From: an uncultured Bacteroidales bacterium
Lineage (GTDB): Bacteria; Bacteroidota; Bacteroidia; Bacteroidales; P3
Reading direction: 5' to 3'
NCBI GenBank assembly: GCA_937906975.1
Contig: CALCUN010000017.1
Span: 1-27,235 of the forward strand
Length of the DNA: 27,235 nt
Shown here: positions 6,902 to 15,008 of the stretch, in pieces
Numbering within the stretch: position 1 is the first letter of the stretch
How the letters are laid out: the number at the start of each line of letters is the position of its first letter
Position numbers and translations under genes: made by a program
Notes under the pieces: model-generated
Seen by the model: the letters and a program-made list of their open reading frames with translations, nothing else
Databases searched by the model: none
What the model was told of the DNA's origin: nothing

Positions 6902-7998
6902 ACTAATTCTGCTGTTTTATCCCAACTATATTTTTTTGCTTGCTCTGCTCCTTTTCTTATCAACTCTGCTCTCAACAAAGGTTGTTCATAGAGTTTTATC
7001 ATCGCTTCACATATCTCAATCTCATTGTATGGGTTTACCAAAATAGCTCCTTCGCCTGCTACCTCTGGCATTGAACTTGTGTTGGAGGTGATAACGGCTG
7101 TTGAAGAGCGATATGCTTCAAGCGGTGGCACGCCAAAGCCTTCAAAAAACGAAACAAAAACCAATCCTATGCTGGCTGAGGCTATTTTGTTCACTTCTTC
7201 AAGTGGTAAACGCCCTGTAAAAACTACTTCGTTCTTGAATTGCATTGCGTTATAGGTGTCTTCTATCTCGCCTTTCCACCATTTCTTACTGCCAACTATT
7301 ACTAATTTGACATCGGATTTGGTTTGAAGTTTAAAAAGGTCAAAGGCTTTAAATAGATTTGTTAGGTTTTTTCTTTTTTGGAGCGAGCCTACAAAATAGA
7401 AATAAGGACAATGATTTGTATATTTTTGTCTTGTGAGAATATTTATTTCTTCTGAATAGGTTTTATAGTCTTCGTTTGCTGAGGATTCTACGTTAAAGAT
7501 TTTGTTTTCATCTATTTTGTAAGTCTTTGCTATATCTTGTTTGCTAAATTCCGAAACTGTAAGCACTGCTTTTGCTTTTTTTGCAAATCGAGGCGAGAAA
7601 TACTTCATATATTTCAAATACACATCTTCTCCAAGATAAGAGGAGTCGTGTTCAAAGTTTATATCGTGAATTGTACACACCTTAGGAGTTTTTCCTCTTG
7701 TAGGAATATATCCTTCGGTTGAAAACAAAACATCTATTTTGTATAGTTTTAAATAAATTGGCAAAAGAATTTCAAAATAAATGTGCCATAACATCGGGTG
7801 TCTTGTAGGTAATGGAATGACAACTGCCTTTACATTTTTTGCAAACACAAATTCCTTGCTGTAAGGTCTATCGAAAAAGAAAATAAACTCATCATCAGGG
7901 TGATTGCGAGTTAATCTTTCTAAATTTTTTAAGGTAAAATAGCCTATACCTTCTAATTTATCTTTGATAAGTAAACGTGAATTTACCCCTATTCTCAC
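6868..7998 (-). CDS. GT4-type (family 1) glycosyltransferase
   Basis: The protein has 376 residues with the GT-B fold pattern. The N-domain is MRIGVNSRLLIKDKLEGIGY (a Gly-rich start), with IHDINFEHDSS and VLTVSEFSKQDIAK. The C-domain has YFYFVGSLQKRKNLTNLFKAF and VKLVIVGSKKWW, and the EX7E nucleotide-sugar site is in FFEGFGVPPLEAYRSSTAVI. The family is retaining and uses nucleotide sugars; donor and acceptor are unknown. It is the first gene of the minus-strand operon leading to murF and anmK, with a TATCTTTG promoter box at 8030-8037. It faces the flippase and RhuM-Fic genes across a divergent promoter region, so a role in a surface glycan or O-antigen-like polymer is possible but inferred. 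Confidence 0.88.
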   Translation of the reverse strand: MRIGVNSRLLIKDKLEGIGYFTLKNLERLTRNHPDDEFIFFFDRPYSKEFVFAKNVKAVVIPLPTRHPMLWHIYFEILLPIYLKLYKIDVLFSTEGYIPTRGKTPKVCTIHDINFEHDSSYLGEDVYLKYMKYFSPRFAKKAKAVLTVSEFSKQDIAKTYKIDENKIFNVESSANEDYKTYSEEINILTRQKYTNHCPYFYFVGSLQKRKNLTNLFKAFDLFKLQTKSDVKLVIVGSKKWWKGEIEDTYNAMQFKNEVVFTGRLPLEEVNKIASASIGLVFVSFFEGFGVPPLEAYRSSTAVITSNTSSMPEVAGEGAILVNPYNEIEICEAMIKLYEQPLLRAELIRKGAEQAKKYSWDKTAELVWKAIEQVAKK

Positions 7999-8029
7999 TT
8001 TTTCTAATTTTTTATTCGTTTATAAGGAG

Positions 8030-8037
8030 CAAAGATA
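8030..8037 (-). promoter_or_regulatory. -7 promoter box (TATCTTTG) for the GT4-murF-anmK-sigma operon
   Basis: The minus strand reads TATCTTTGC, matching TAnnTTTG, about 31 bases before the ATG at 7998. It touches the left 39-bp repeat that carries a plus-strand promoter, so the region is a compact divergent promoter. Confidence 0.55.
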
Positions 8038-8074
8038 CAAATTCTTTTGTATATTTGCCACATTAAACTATGAA
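8036..8074 (+). repeat. 39-bp direct repeat, left copy (promoter plus start codon)
   Basis: The sequence is identical to 9132-9170 (offset 1096 bases). It contains a TATATTTG promoter box (8050-8057) and ends with an ATGAA that starts the flippase in the right copy. In this left copy the ATG opens a frame of only five codons (ATG AAA ACA ATG ATT TAA). The two copies bracket the RhuM-Fic gene exactly. Confidence 0.9.
8050..8057 (+). promoter_or_regulatory. -7 promoter box (TATATTTG) upstream of RhuM-Fic
   Basis: TATATTTG followed by CC lies inside the left 39-bp repeat. It is about 49 bases before the RhuM-Fic ATG at 8106 and would drive that gene. Confidence 0.55.
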
Positions 8075-8105
8075 AACAATGATTTAAACAACTCTATTCT
8101 CTAAT

Positions 8106-9125
8106 ATGGAACGACAAGAACTTGTTTCAAAAGATGGATCTTCTATAATAATCTACACAAGCATAGATGGTAGCACTCAATTAGAAGTAACCTTAAAAAA
8201 TGATAGCGTTTGGCTCAACCGAGAACAAATGTCAAGTTTGTTTGGTAGAGATATAAAAACGATTGGCAAACACATAAACAACGCTTTAAAAGAAGAATTA
8301 CAAGGAGAGTCGGTTGTCGCAAAATTTGCGACAACCAGAAAATATGGACGTAAAGAGGGACTTACTCAAACTCTTAACATAGAGTATTACAACCTTGAAA
8401 TGATAACCTCAGTAGGGTTTAGAGTAAAAAGCAAACAAGGCGTAGAATTTAGAAAATGGGCAAATAAGGTTTTAAAAGAATACTTAATAAAGGGCTATGT
8501 TATAAATCAAGATTTAAAAATAGAAAGATACAATGAATTAAAAAAGGTTGTAAACCTTATGTCAAGAGCTATCAATATTCAAAATAATGTTTCTAATAAT
8601 GAATATTCGGGATTATTCAATGTAATTAGCGACTATGTATATGCTCTTGATACATTGGATCGCTATGATTATCAAAACCTTTCCATTGATAAGACTACAA
8701 AAACTCAACTCTTTAAAGCAACATACGAAAATGCAATAGCAACAATAAATGCCTTAAAAGAAAAATTTGGAAATAGTAAATGGTTTGCTAATGAGAAAGA
8801 CAATTCTTTCAAAAGCAGTATAGGACAAATTTATCAAACCTTTGCAGGAGAAGAACTTTATCCCTCAGTAGAGGAAAAGGCTGCTATGTTGTTATATCTT
8901 GTAGTAAAGAATCATTCTTTTAGTGATGGTAACAAAAGAATAGCAGCAATGTTGTTTTTATGGTTTATGGAAAAAAACGGAATCCTTTATAGCGAAGAAG
9001 GTAATAAAAGAATAGCCGACAATACGTTAGTTGCACTAACTTTAATGATTGCAGAAAGCAAAGCGGAAGAAAAAGATATGATGGTAAAATTAGTAGTAAA
9101 TTTAATTAACAAAGAAAATAGATAA
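8106..9125 (+). CDS. RhuM-family protein with C-terminal Fic/Doc domain
   Basis: The protein has 339 residues. The N-terminal half (about 1-135) is the RhuM 'virulence protein' domain: VWLNREQMSSLFGRDIKTIG (helix-turn-helix-like), then ESVVAKFATT, LNIEYYNLEMITSVGFRVKS and FRKWANKVLKEYLIKGY. The C-terminal half is a Fic/Doc fold with the active-site loop NHSFSDGNKRIAAMLF at about residue 276, keeping the His, Phe, Asp, Gly, Asn, Lys and Arg of HxFx(D/E)GN(K/G)R. Such enzymes transfer AMP, phosphate or similar groups to target proteins. No clear inhibitory (S/T)xxxE(G/N) motif and no antitoxin gene are visible, so toxin status is uncertain. It lies between two perfect 39-bp repeats and looks like an inserted cassette. 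Its base use is A-rich, unlike the following operon. Confidence 0.88.
   Translation: MERQELVSKDGSSIIIYTSIDGSTQLEVTLKNDSVWLNREQMSSLFGRDIKTIGKHINNALKEELQGESVVAKFATTRKYGRKEGLTQTLNIEYYNLEMITSVGFRVKSKQGVEFRKWANKVLKEYLIKGYVINQDLKIERYNELKKVVNLMSRAINIQNNVSNNEYSGLFNVISDYVYALDTLDRYDYQNLSIDKTTKTQLFKATYENAIATINALKEKFGNSKWFANEKDNSFKSSIGQIYQTFAGEELYPSVEEKAAMLLYLVVKNHSFSDGNKRIAAMLFLWFMEKNGILYSEEGNKRIADNTLVALTLMIAESKAEEKDMMVKLVVNLINKENR
8312..8336. repeat. 25-bp palindrome inside the RhuM domain
   Basis: Two perfect 12-bp arms, GGTTGTCGCAAA and TTTGCGACAACC, flank a single central A. The palindrome encodes most of the conserved SVVAKFATT segment of the RhuM domain. It could form a strong hairpin or cruciform, or be a protein-binding site, but it may simply result from protein-level conservation plus codon choice. 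Confidence 0.85.
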
Positions 9126-9131
9126 AAACAT

Positions 9132-9170
9132 TACAAATTCTTTTGTATATTTGCCACATTAAACTATGAA
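9132..9170 (+). repeat. 39-bp direct repeat, right copy (promoter plus flippase start)
   Basis: A perfect copy of 8036-8074 that begins 6 bases after the RhuM-Fic stop. It carries the flippase promoter box and its first ATGAA. The identity ends within the second codon of the flippase gene, which indicates this is the original locus and the left copy is the duplicate, or that the pair arose when the cassette inserted. Confidence 0.9.
9146..9153 (+). promoter_or_regulatory. -7 promoter box (TATATTTG) for the flippase-glycogen operon
   Basis: TATATTTG lies only 12 bases before the flippase ATG at 9166. With a start site about 7 bases after the box, the mRNA leader would be about 5 bases long, close to leaderless. 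Confidence 0.5.
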
Positions 9171-10599
9171 GAAATTCTTTATTACAAATTTATTCTTCCT
9201 TTTGGCTTTAAATATCTTAATAAAGTCATTTTGGATTTTAGGAATTGATAGAGAGGTGCAAAACGCTCTATCGGCAGACGTATATGGAATGTACTACGCC
9301 TTGTTTAACTTCACTTACTTGTTTAATATCATTCTTGATTTCGGAATTACAAACTACAATAATCGTACTATCGCTCAACATTCTCAACTGCTTAAAAAAT
9401 ACTTTGCAAGGATTATTCCTTTAAAGTTTGCTTTGGCGTTGATTTATTGCGTGATAATTCTCATTACAGGAGGTTTTCTTGGTTATGATTCTTATCAAAT
9501 AAAACTCCTTTCTTGGATGTGTGTAACGCAAGTCTTACAAGGTTTTATTTCTTATTTAAGAAGCAATATCACTTCCTTAATGATGTTTAAAACCGATAGC
9601 GTTATTTCGGTTTTAGATCGTAGCCTTTTAATCCTCTTCTGCGGAATCTTCCTTTGGACTCCTTCGCTTCGTCCTCATTTTACTATTGATTATTTTGTCT
9701 ATATCCAAACTCTGACAATGTTTATCACCTTCTTAACTGCATTGATTGTGTGTTTAAGAAAGACAGGTCGTTTAAATCTAAAATGGAACTTCGCATTCAA
9801 TCTTCATATTCTTAAAGATGGTCTTCCTTATGCAATACTTGGACTTTTAATGGCTTGTTATAATAGAATGGATTCTGTGATGTTGCTTGCTCTTGTGGAG
9901 GATAATGGAGTTAGTTCTGGTATTTATGCCTCTGGATTTCGTCTTGTAGATTCTGCTAATATGGTTGCTTATTTGTTTTCTGTGATTTTACTTCCTTTGA
10001 TTGCTAAGATGATTAAGAATAATCAAAAGATAAATTCTGTTGTTGGTGCTGCTTTTCATCTTCTTTTAATAATCACTCTTGGATTTGTGGCAGTTTCTCT
10101 TTGCTATGCAACAGAACTAATGGAACTTCTTTACAATAAACACATAAGTGAAAGTGCTACTGTTTATAAAATCTTATCTTTCTGTTTTATTCCTATATCT
10201 ATGACTTATATCTTCGGCACTGTGCTTACTGCTAATGGCTCTTTAAAATACTTAAACCTTGTTGCAGGTCTTGGAATGATAATGAATATTGGTCTAAACC
10301 TTTGGTTGATACCTTTGTTTAAAGAAAATGGAGCTGCAACTACAAGTTTAATCACTCAAAGCGTTACTGCAATACTTCAAGCCTGGCTTGCACTCAAAAT
10401 ATTTAAAATAAAATTTGAATGGCGCTACACTCTAAAAATCCTACTCTTTATCTTGCTTGTTGTAATTATTGCTTATAGCGTTCAATTCCTTAACTTGAAT
10501 TGGGTAATGAAAATATTAATTACTCTATCTCTTATTGTAGTGGCATCATTTATCACAAAAATATTTTCACTAAAAGACATAAAAGCATTGATTTCGTAA
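9166..10599 (+). CDS. Wzx/MATE-like polysaccharide flippase
   Basis: The protein has 477 residues and about twelve to fourteen hydrophobic segments. It starts MKKFFITNLFFLLALNILIK with WILGIDREVQNAL, contains LPYAILGLLMACYNRMDSVM in the middle (a typical Asn-Arg-x-Asp element of Wzx-like proteins) and ends with two long hydrophobic helices. It fits the MOP superfamily of polysaccharide (lipid-linked oligosaccharide) flippases in the inner membrane. It is the first gene of a plus-strand operon with glycogen-metabolism genes; whether it works with those or with the divergent GT4 gene is unknown. The codons are T-rich, unlike the A/C-rich genes further down the operon. Confidence 0.85.
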   Translation: MKKFFITNLFFLLALNILIKSFWILGIDREVQNALSADVYGMYYALFNFTYLFNIILDFGITNYNNRTIAQHSQLLKKYFARIIPLKFALALIYCVIILITGGFLGYDSYQIKLLSWMCVTQVLQGFISYLRSNITSLMMFKTDSVISVLDRSLLILFCGIFLWTPSLRPHFTIDYFVYIQTLTMFITFLTALIVCLRKTGRLNLKWNFAFNLHILKDGLPYAILGLLMACYNRMDSVMLLALVEDNGVSSGIYASGFRLVDSANMVAYLFSVILLPLIAKMIKNNQKINSVVGAAFHLLLIITLGFVAVSLCYATELMELLYNKHISESATVYKILSFCFIPISMTYIFGTVLTANGSLKYLNLVAGLGMIMNIGLNLWLIPLFKENGAATTSLITQSVTAILQAWLALKIFKIKFEWRYTLKILLFILLVVIIAYSVQFLNLNWVMKILITLSLIVVASFITKIFSLKDIKALIS

Positions 10600-10610
10600 A
10601 ACATCAAAGA

Positions 10611-12569
10611 ATGAAACACATACTATTTACAAAGAACGATTTATCTAACTTGGAATACTCCCTAAACCGTGAGGTGTTAAGAGCTAATATTTCAAATGCT
10701 TACTCCTGCACTACACTTCCTTTTTGTAATACACGAAAGTATCACGGTCTTCTAATTGTTCCTCAAAGCAGAATAGACAATCAAAACCATGTACTGCTAT
10801 CCTCTCTTGATGAAACTATAAAACAAAACGAGCAATCATTCAACCTTGGTTTGCATCGCTACAATAACGGAGTATATAATCCTAAGGGACATAAATATCT
10901 TGAATCTTACGAGCTTGATGTACTTCCAACTCATACTTACAGAATCGGAAGCATTGTTTTGGTAAAACAAATGTTCTTCCAAGAAAAACAAGATCGCTTA
11001 CTGATAAAATATACCTTAAAAGAGGCTCTTCAAGATATAGAACTTGAACTACAACCCTTCCTTGCCTTTCGTCAAATTCATCGTCTATCAAAGGCAAATG
11101 ATGTTGCAGACACTTCTTTTAAACAAGCTGCACAAGGAGTCTGCTTTAAGATGTATGAAAACTACACTCCTCTCTATATTCAATTCTCAAAAAAAACAAA
11201 ATATGAACATCAACCATATTGGTACTATAACTTTGAATATATAAAAGAAAAAGAACGTGGCTACGACTACCAAGAAGATCTTTTAGTACCTGGAAAAATT
11301 ATAACCACTCTTAGAAAGGGCGAAAGCCTTTATGTGAGTTGTGGCGTAGAGGAAACAAATCCTTTTCAACTCAGCAGAGATTTTGCACAAGAAAGCCATT
11401 GGCGTTTTCCTATCCAAACAACCGAAGACGTATTACAAAGAGCCTCTCGAATGTTCTTTGCTCGTAAGGGAACAAAAGTTAGCTTAGCAGCAGGCTTTCC
11501 TTGGTTTGGACGTTGGGGAAGAGATACCTTTATTTCCCTTCCTGGACTCTGCATAGCCTTGAGGGATTGGAGAATGTTCCGCCTTTGTATTGACACCATG
11601 CTTGAGGACTTTAAAGACGGATTCTTCCCAAATATTGGAGAGGGTAAAAGCGCTGCATACAATTCTGTTGATGCTCCACTTTGGTTCTTTTGGGCTTTGC
11701 AACAATATGCCTACATCAATAATGCAAGAAAAGAAGTTTGGCAACTCTATGCACCTGTAATGAGAAATATATTAGAGAATTTCTCTGATGGCACTTCAAA
11801 TGTGAGAATGGATAGCAACTTCCTACTTTGGCAAGGCGAAGAAGGAAAATCACTTACTTGGATGGACGCAATCATAGAAGGCATACCCGTAACTCAAAGA
11901 AAAGGCTATGCGGTTGAAATCAATGCCCTTTGGTATAATGCTGTGATGTTTTATAGAGAACTTGCAAGACTACAATGTGAAGATGGAGAATTAGCAAAAT
12001 GGGAAGAGTTTGCAGAGAATTTTCCTACAAACTTCAAACAAACCTTTTGGTCAAAAGAAATAGGATACCTTGCAGACTATGTAGATGGAGCATACCAAGA
12101 CTTTTCCGTACGTTGCAATATGATATTTTCAGCAAGCCTTCAATACAGCCCTATTAGCCCTAAAATACGCCAACTAATAGTAGAAAAAGTAAAACAAGAA
12201 CTCCTCACACCAAGAGGGCTAAGAACACTCTCTCCAACCCACCCTGACTATCACGAAACCTACTTTGGCAACCAAGCAGAACGCGATAGAGCATATCACA
12301 ACGGCACTGTATGGCCATGGCTTATAGGAGCATTTTCCGAAGCCTTTTTAAGAGTCTATGGAAAAGAAGCCATAAGTTACATAGAACAAATCTATGAAGA
12401 ATTTGGTAATATATTATGCGACTACTGCGTTGGTAGCATAGCAGAGGTCTATGACGGCAATCCTCCCTACAAAGCAGGAGGCAGCATATCCCAAGCATGG
12501 AGCGTAGCAGAGGTAAGCCGAATGAAATATATGATAGATTATTGCAAACAAAACACCACACAAATATGA
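10611..12569 (+). CDS. glycogen debranching enzyme (amylo-alpha-1,6-glucosidase, GH133-type)
   Basis: The protein has 652 residues. The N-terminal beta-rich domain (about 1-270) includes NTRKYHGLLIVPQ, a hallmark of bacterial debranching enzymes of the archaeal/bacterial GDE type. The C-terminal (alpha/alpha)6 domain (about 280-650) has FPWFGRWGRDTFISLPGL, FLLWQGEEGKSLTWMDA and YHNGTVWPWLIGAF, all conserved in the family that removes alpha-1,6-linked glucose from glycogen stubs. The chosen start is ATG at 10611, 11 bases after the flippase stop; an earlier in-frame ATG at 10500 would overlap the flippase. The stop overlaps the glycogen synthase-like start (ATGA). Base composition shifts from T-rich at its start to A/C-rich at its end. 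Confidence 0.93.
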   Translation: MKHILFTKNDLSNLEYSLNREVLRANISNAYSCTTLPFCNTRKYHGLLIVPQSRIDNQNHVLLSSLDETIKQNEQSFNLGLHRYNNGVYNPKGHKYLESYELDVLPTHTYRIGSIVLVKQMFFQEKQDRLLIKYTLKEALQDIELELQPFLAFRQIHRLSKANDVADTSFKQAAQGVCFKMYENYTPLYIQFSKKTKYEHQPYWYYNFEYIKEKERGYDYQEDLLVPGKIITTLRKGESLYVSCGVEETNPFQLSRDFAQESHWRFPIQTTEDVLQRASRMFFARKGTKVSLAAGFPWFGRWGRDTFISLPGLCIALRDWRMFRLCIDTMLEDFKDGFFPNIGEGKSAAYNSVDAPLWFFWALQQYAYINNARKEVWQLYAPVMRNILENFSDGTSNVRMDSNFLLWQGEEGKSLTWMDAIIEGIPVTQRKGYAVEINALWYNAVMFYRELARLQCEDGELAKWEEFAENFPTNFKQTFWSKEIGYLADYVDGAYQDFSVRCNMIFSASLQYSPISPKIRQLIVEKVKQELLTPRGLRTLSPTHPDYHETYFGNQAERDRAYHNGTVWPWLIGAFSEAFLRVYGKEAISYIEQIYEEFGNILCDYCVGSIAEVYDGNPPYKAGGSISQAWSVAEVSRMKYMIDYCKQNTTQI

Positions 12570-13825
12570 AAATACTAATGTTTGGTTGGGAATTTCCCCC
12601 ACACATCTCAGGAGGCTTAGGCACAGCCTGTCAAGGACTAACAAAAGCCCTCTCCGAACAAGGAGAAGAAATCCTTTTTGTAGTACCAAAACTCTTTGGA
12701 GACGAAGAAAAAAATCAAATCCAAATACTTGGAGCCAACCAAGTAGAAAACACCCTCACCTACAGCGAAACCCAACAAATAGACCAAAACATATCCTACA
12801 TCAAAATCAACTCCACAATCCACCCCTACATAGACCAAAACGACTATTACAAGATAATCAACCACCAAAAACAAACCTTTGATTTCCAAGGCGGATACGG
12901 AGCCAACCTTATAGAAGAAGTAGAACGATACGCCTTTGTAGCAGCAAGCATAGCAAAACAAAACACCTTTGACCTCATACACGCCCATGATTGGCTCTGT
13001 TACAAAGCAGGCGTAATGGCAAAACAAATCTCCCACAAGCCACTAATCATACACGTCCACGCCACAGAATTTGACCGTAGCGGAGAAAACATCAACCAAG
13101 AGGTATATCAAGTAGAGAAATACGGAATGGACAATGCAGACAAGATAATAGCCGTTAGCAACCTAACAAAAAACACCCTCATAACAAAATACCATCAAAA
13201 ACCCGAAAAGATAGAAACAATTTATAACGGAGTTGAGCAAAATATCTCTAAGGAATCTTTTTCTAAAGCTAAGAGAAAAAAAATTATCTCTTTCATTGGC
13301 AGAATCACCTTTCAGAAAGGACCCGATTACTTCATAGAAGCAGCAGAAAAAGTCCTTAAAAAAGACCAAAACTTCACCTTCATCATGGCAGGCAAAGGCG
13401 ATATGATGAATAAAATGATAGCCTTAGTAGCCAAAAAACGCATCTCCAAGAACTTTCTTTTCACAGGCTTTCTAAAAGAAACAGAAGTCAAACAACTACT
13501 CTCACAAAGCGACATCTTTGTCATGCCAAGCGTATCAGAACCCTTTGGCATAGCACCCTTAGAAGCCATGCAACACTCCGTACCCACCATAATCAGCAAA
13601 CAATCAGGCGTATCAGAACTATTAACAAAAGCAATCAAAATAGACTTTTGGGACACCGACGCCATGGCAAACGCAATCTACGCCATAGGCAACTATCCCA
13701 CACTCTCCAAACACCTATCCCACTACGGCAAAGAGGAAGCCCACAGAATCACATGGGAAAAAGCCGCAGAAAAAACCATACAAACCTATCAAACCCTAAA
13801 GAAGCAAACAACAAAAACAAAATAA
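12566..13825 (+). CDS. glycogen synthase-like GT (GT4/GT5 type)
   Basis: The protein has 419 residues. KILMFGWEFPPHISGGLGTA is the N-terminal loop that binds the nucleotide-sugar phosphates in starch/glycogen synthases. LIHAHDWLCYKAG is next, then VSNLTKNTL. The C-domain has ISFIGRITFQKGPDYFIEAA and the E-x7-E site in SVSEPFGIAPLEAMQHSVPT. It would transfer glucose from ADP- or UDP-glucose to a growing alpha-glucan; the donor is not determined. It overlaps the debranching gene by ATGA and precedes GH57 by 4 bases, the usual Bacteroidales glycogen-cluster order. The start MKILMFGW at 12566 is preferred over the open frame from 12497. Confidence 0.92.
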   Translation: MKILMFGWEFPPHISGGLGTACQGLTKALSEQGEEILFVVPKLFGDEEKNQIQILGANQVENTLTYSETQQIDQNISYIKINSTIHPYIDQNDYYKIINHQKQTFDFQGGYGANLIEEVERYAFVAASIAKQNTFDLIHAHDWLCYKAGVMAKQISHKPLIIHVHATEFDRSGENINQEVYQVEKYGMDNADKIIAVSNLTKNTLITKYHQKPEKIETIYNGVEQNISKESFSKAKRKKIISFIGRITFQKGPDYFIEAAEKVLKKDQNFTFIMAGKGDMMNKMIALVAKKRISKNFLFTGFLKETEVKQLLSQSDIFVMPSVSEPFGIAPLEAMQHSVPTIISKQSGVSELLTKAIKIDFWDTDAMANAIYAIGNYPTLSKHLSHYGKEEAHRITWEKAAEKTIQTYQTLKKQTTKTK

Positions 13826-13829
13826 GATT

Positions 13830-15008
13830 ATGAAATCAATATGCTTTTATTTTCAAGTCCACCAACCCTTTCGACTAAGAACCTATCGCTACTTTGATAT
13901 AGGAGAAAACCACAACTATTTCGACACCCTACAAAACCAATGGCTCTGCAAAAGAATAGCAGAAAAATGTTACCTACCCGCCAACAAACTAATGTTAGAA
14001 CTAATCCAACAACACCAAGGAGCCTTCAAAATCTCCTACTCCATATCAGGCACAGCCATAGAACAATTCCAACTCTACTGTCCCGAAGTCTTAGAAAGCT
14101 TCCAAGCCCTTGCCGACACAGGCTGTGTGGAACTACTATGCGAAACCTACACCCACTCCTTAGCCTCACTTGCAAGCGAAAAAGAATTTCAAGACCAAGT
14201 CCAAATACACAAAAACCTAATAAAGCAACACTTCAACCAAGACCCCGTAACCTTCCGTAACACAGAACTAATCTATTCCGACAAAATCGGACAAATGGTC
14301 AAAGACCTTGGCTTCAAAGCCCAATTAGCAGAAGGAGCAAAACACATCTTAGCATGGAGAAGTCCCAACTATCTCTACCAACACTCACAAGAAAACGGAT
14401 TACTCCTACTACTAAAAAACTACCAACTAAGCGATGACATAGCCTTTCGCTTCTCCCAACAAGACTGGAGCGGATACCCCCTCACCTGTGATAAATTCGT
14501 ATCATGGATAAACAACCTACATCAAGCAGAATGTATCAACCTCTTTATGGACTACGAAACCTTTGGAGAACACCAATGGAAAGAAACAGGCATATTTGAC
14601 TTTCTACGCCACCTACCCGACACCATACTAACCAAAAGCCAATACAGCTTCTCCACCCCAAGAGAGCTGATCACAAACCTAAAACCAAGAGATAAAGTAC
14701 ACGCCCCCCAAGCCTACTCATGGGCAGACGAAGAAAGAGACCTAACAGCATGGCTTGGAAACGACCTACAAGACGACGCCTTTGAACAAATCTACGAATT
14801 AGAACAAACAGTCCTACAAACCCAAGACCAAGACCTAATCCGCACATGGCGCTATCTACAAACCTCCGACAACTTCTACTACATGTGTACAAAATTCTTC
14901 AATGACGGAGACGTACACAAATACTTCAACCACTACCCCTCACCATACGAAGCATACATAAACTATATGAATGTAATAAACGATTTCAGACAAAGACTAA
15001 AACCATGA
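13830..15008 (+). CDS. glycoside hydrolase family 57 (alpha-amylase/glucan-acting)
   Basis: The protein has 392 residues. It carries the GH57 motifs in order: FYFQVHQPFR near the N-terminus (HQP), GCVELLCETYTHSLA, TFRNTELIYSD (with the presumed nucleophile Glu) and LFMDYETFGEHQ (with the presumed acid/base Asp). GH57 enzymes act on alpha-glucans as amylases, 4-alpha-glucanotransferases or branching enzymes. The exact activity cannot be read here, but its place in a debranching/synthase cluster points to glycogen. It overlaps the next gene by ATGA. The coding strand is extremely rich in A and C and poor in G. Confidence 0.92.
   Translation: MKSICFYFQVHQPFRLRTYRYFDIGENHNYFDTLQNQWLCKRIAEKCYLPANKLMLELIQQHQGAFKISYSISGTAIEQFQLYCPEVLESFQALADTGCVELLCETYTHSLASLASEKEFQDQVQIHKNLIKQHFNQDPVTFRNTELIYSDKIGQMVKDLGFKAQLAEGAKHILAWRSPNYLYQHSQENGLLLLLKNYQLSDDIAFRFSQQDWSGYPLTCDKFVSWINNLHQAECINLFMDYETFGEHQWKETGIFDFLRHLPDTILTKSQYSFSTPRELITNLKPRDKVHAPQAYSWADEERDLTAWLGNDLQDDAFEQIYELEQTVLQTQDQDLIRTWRYLQTSDNFYYMCTKFFNDGDVHKYFNHYPSPYEAYINYMNVINDFRQRLKP

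Noticed and set aside
12638..13036. Minus-strand frames opposite the glycogen synthase and GH57 genes
   Set aside because: They are antisense shadows of the A/C-biased coding strand; the plus-strand genes have clear family motifs and coupled starts.
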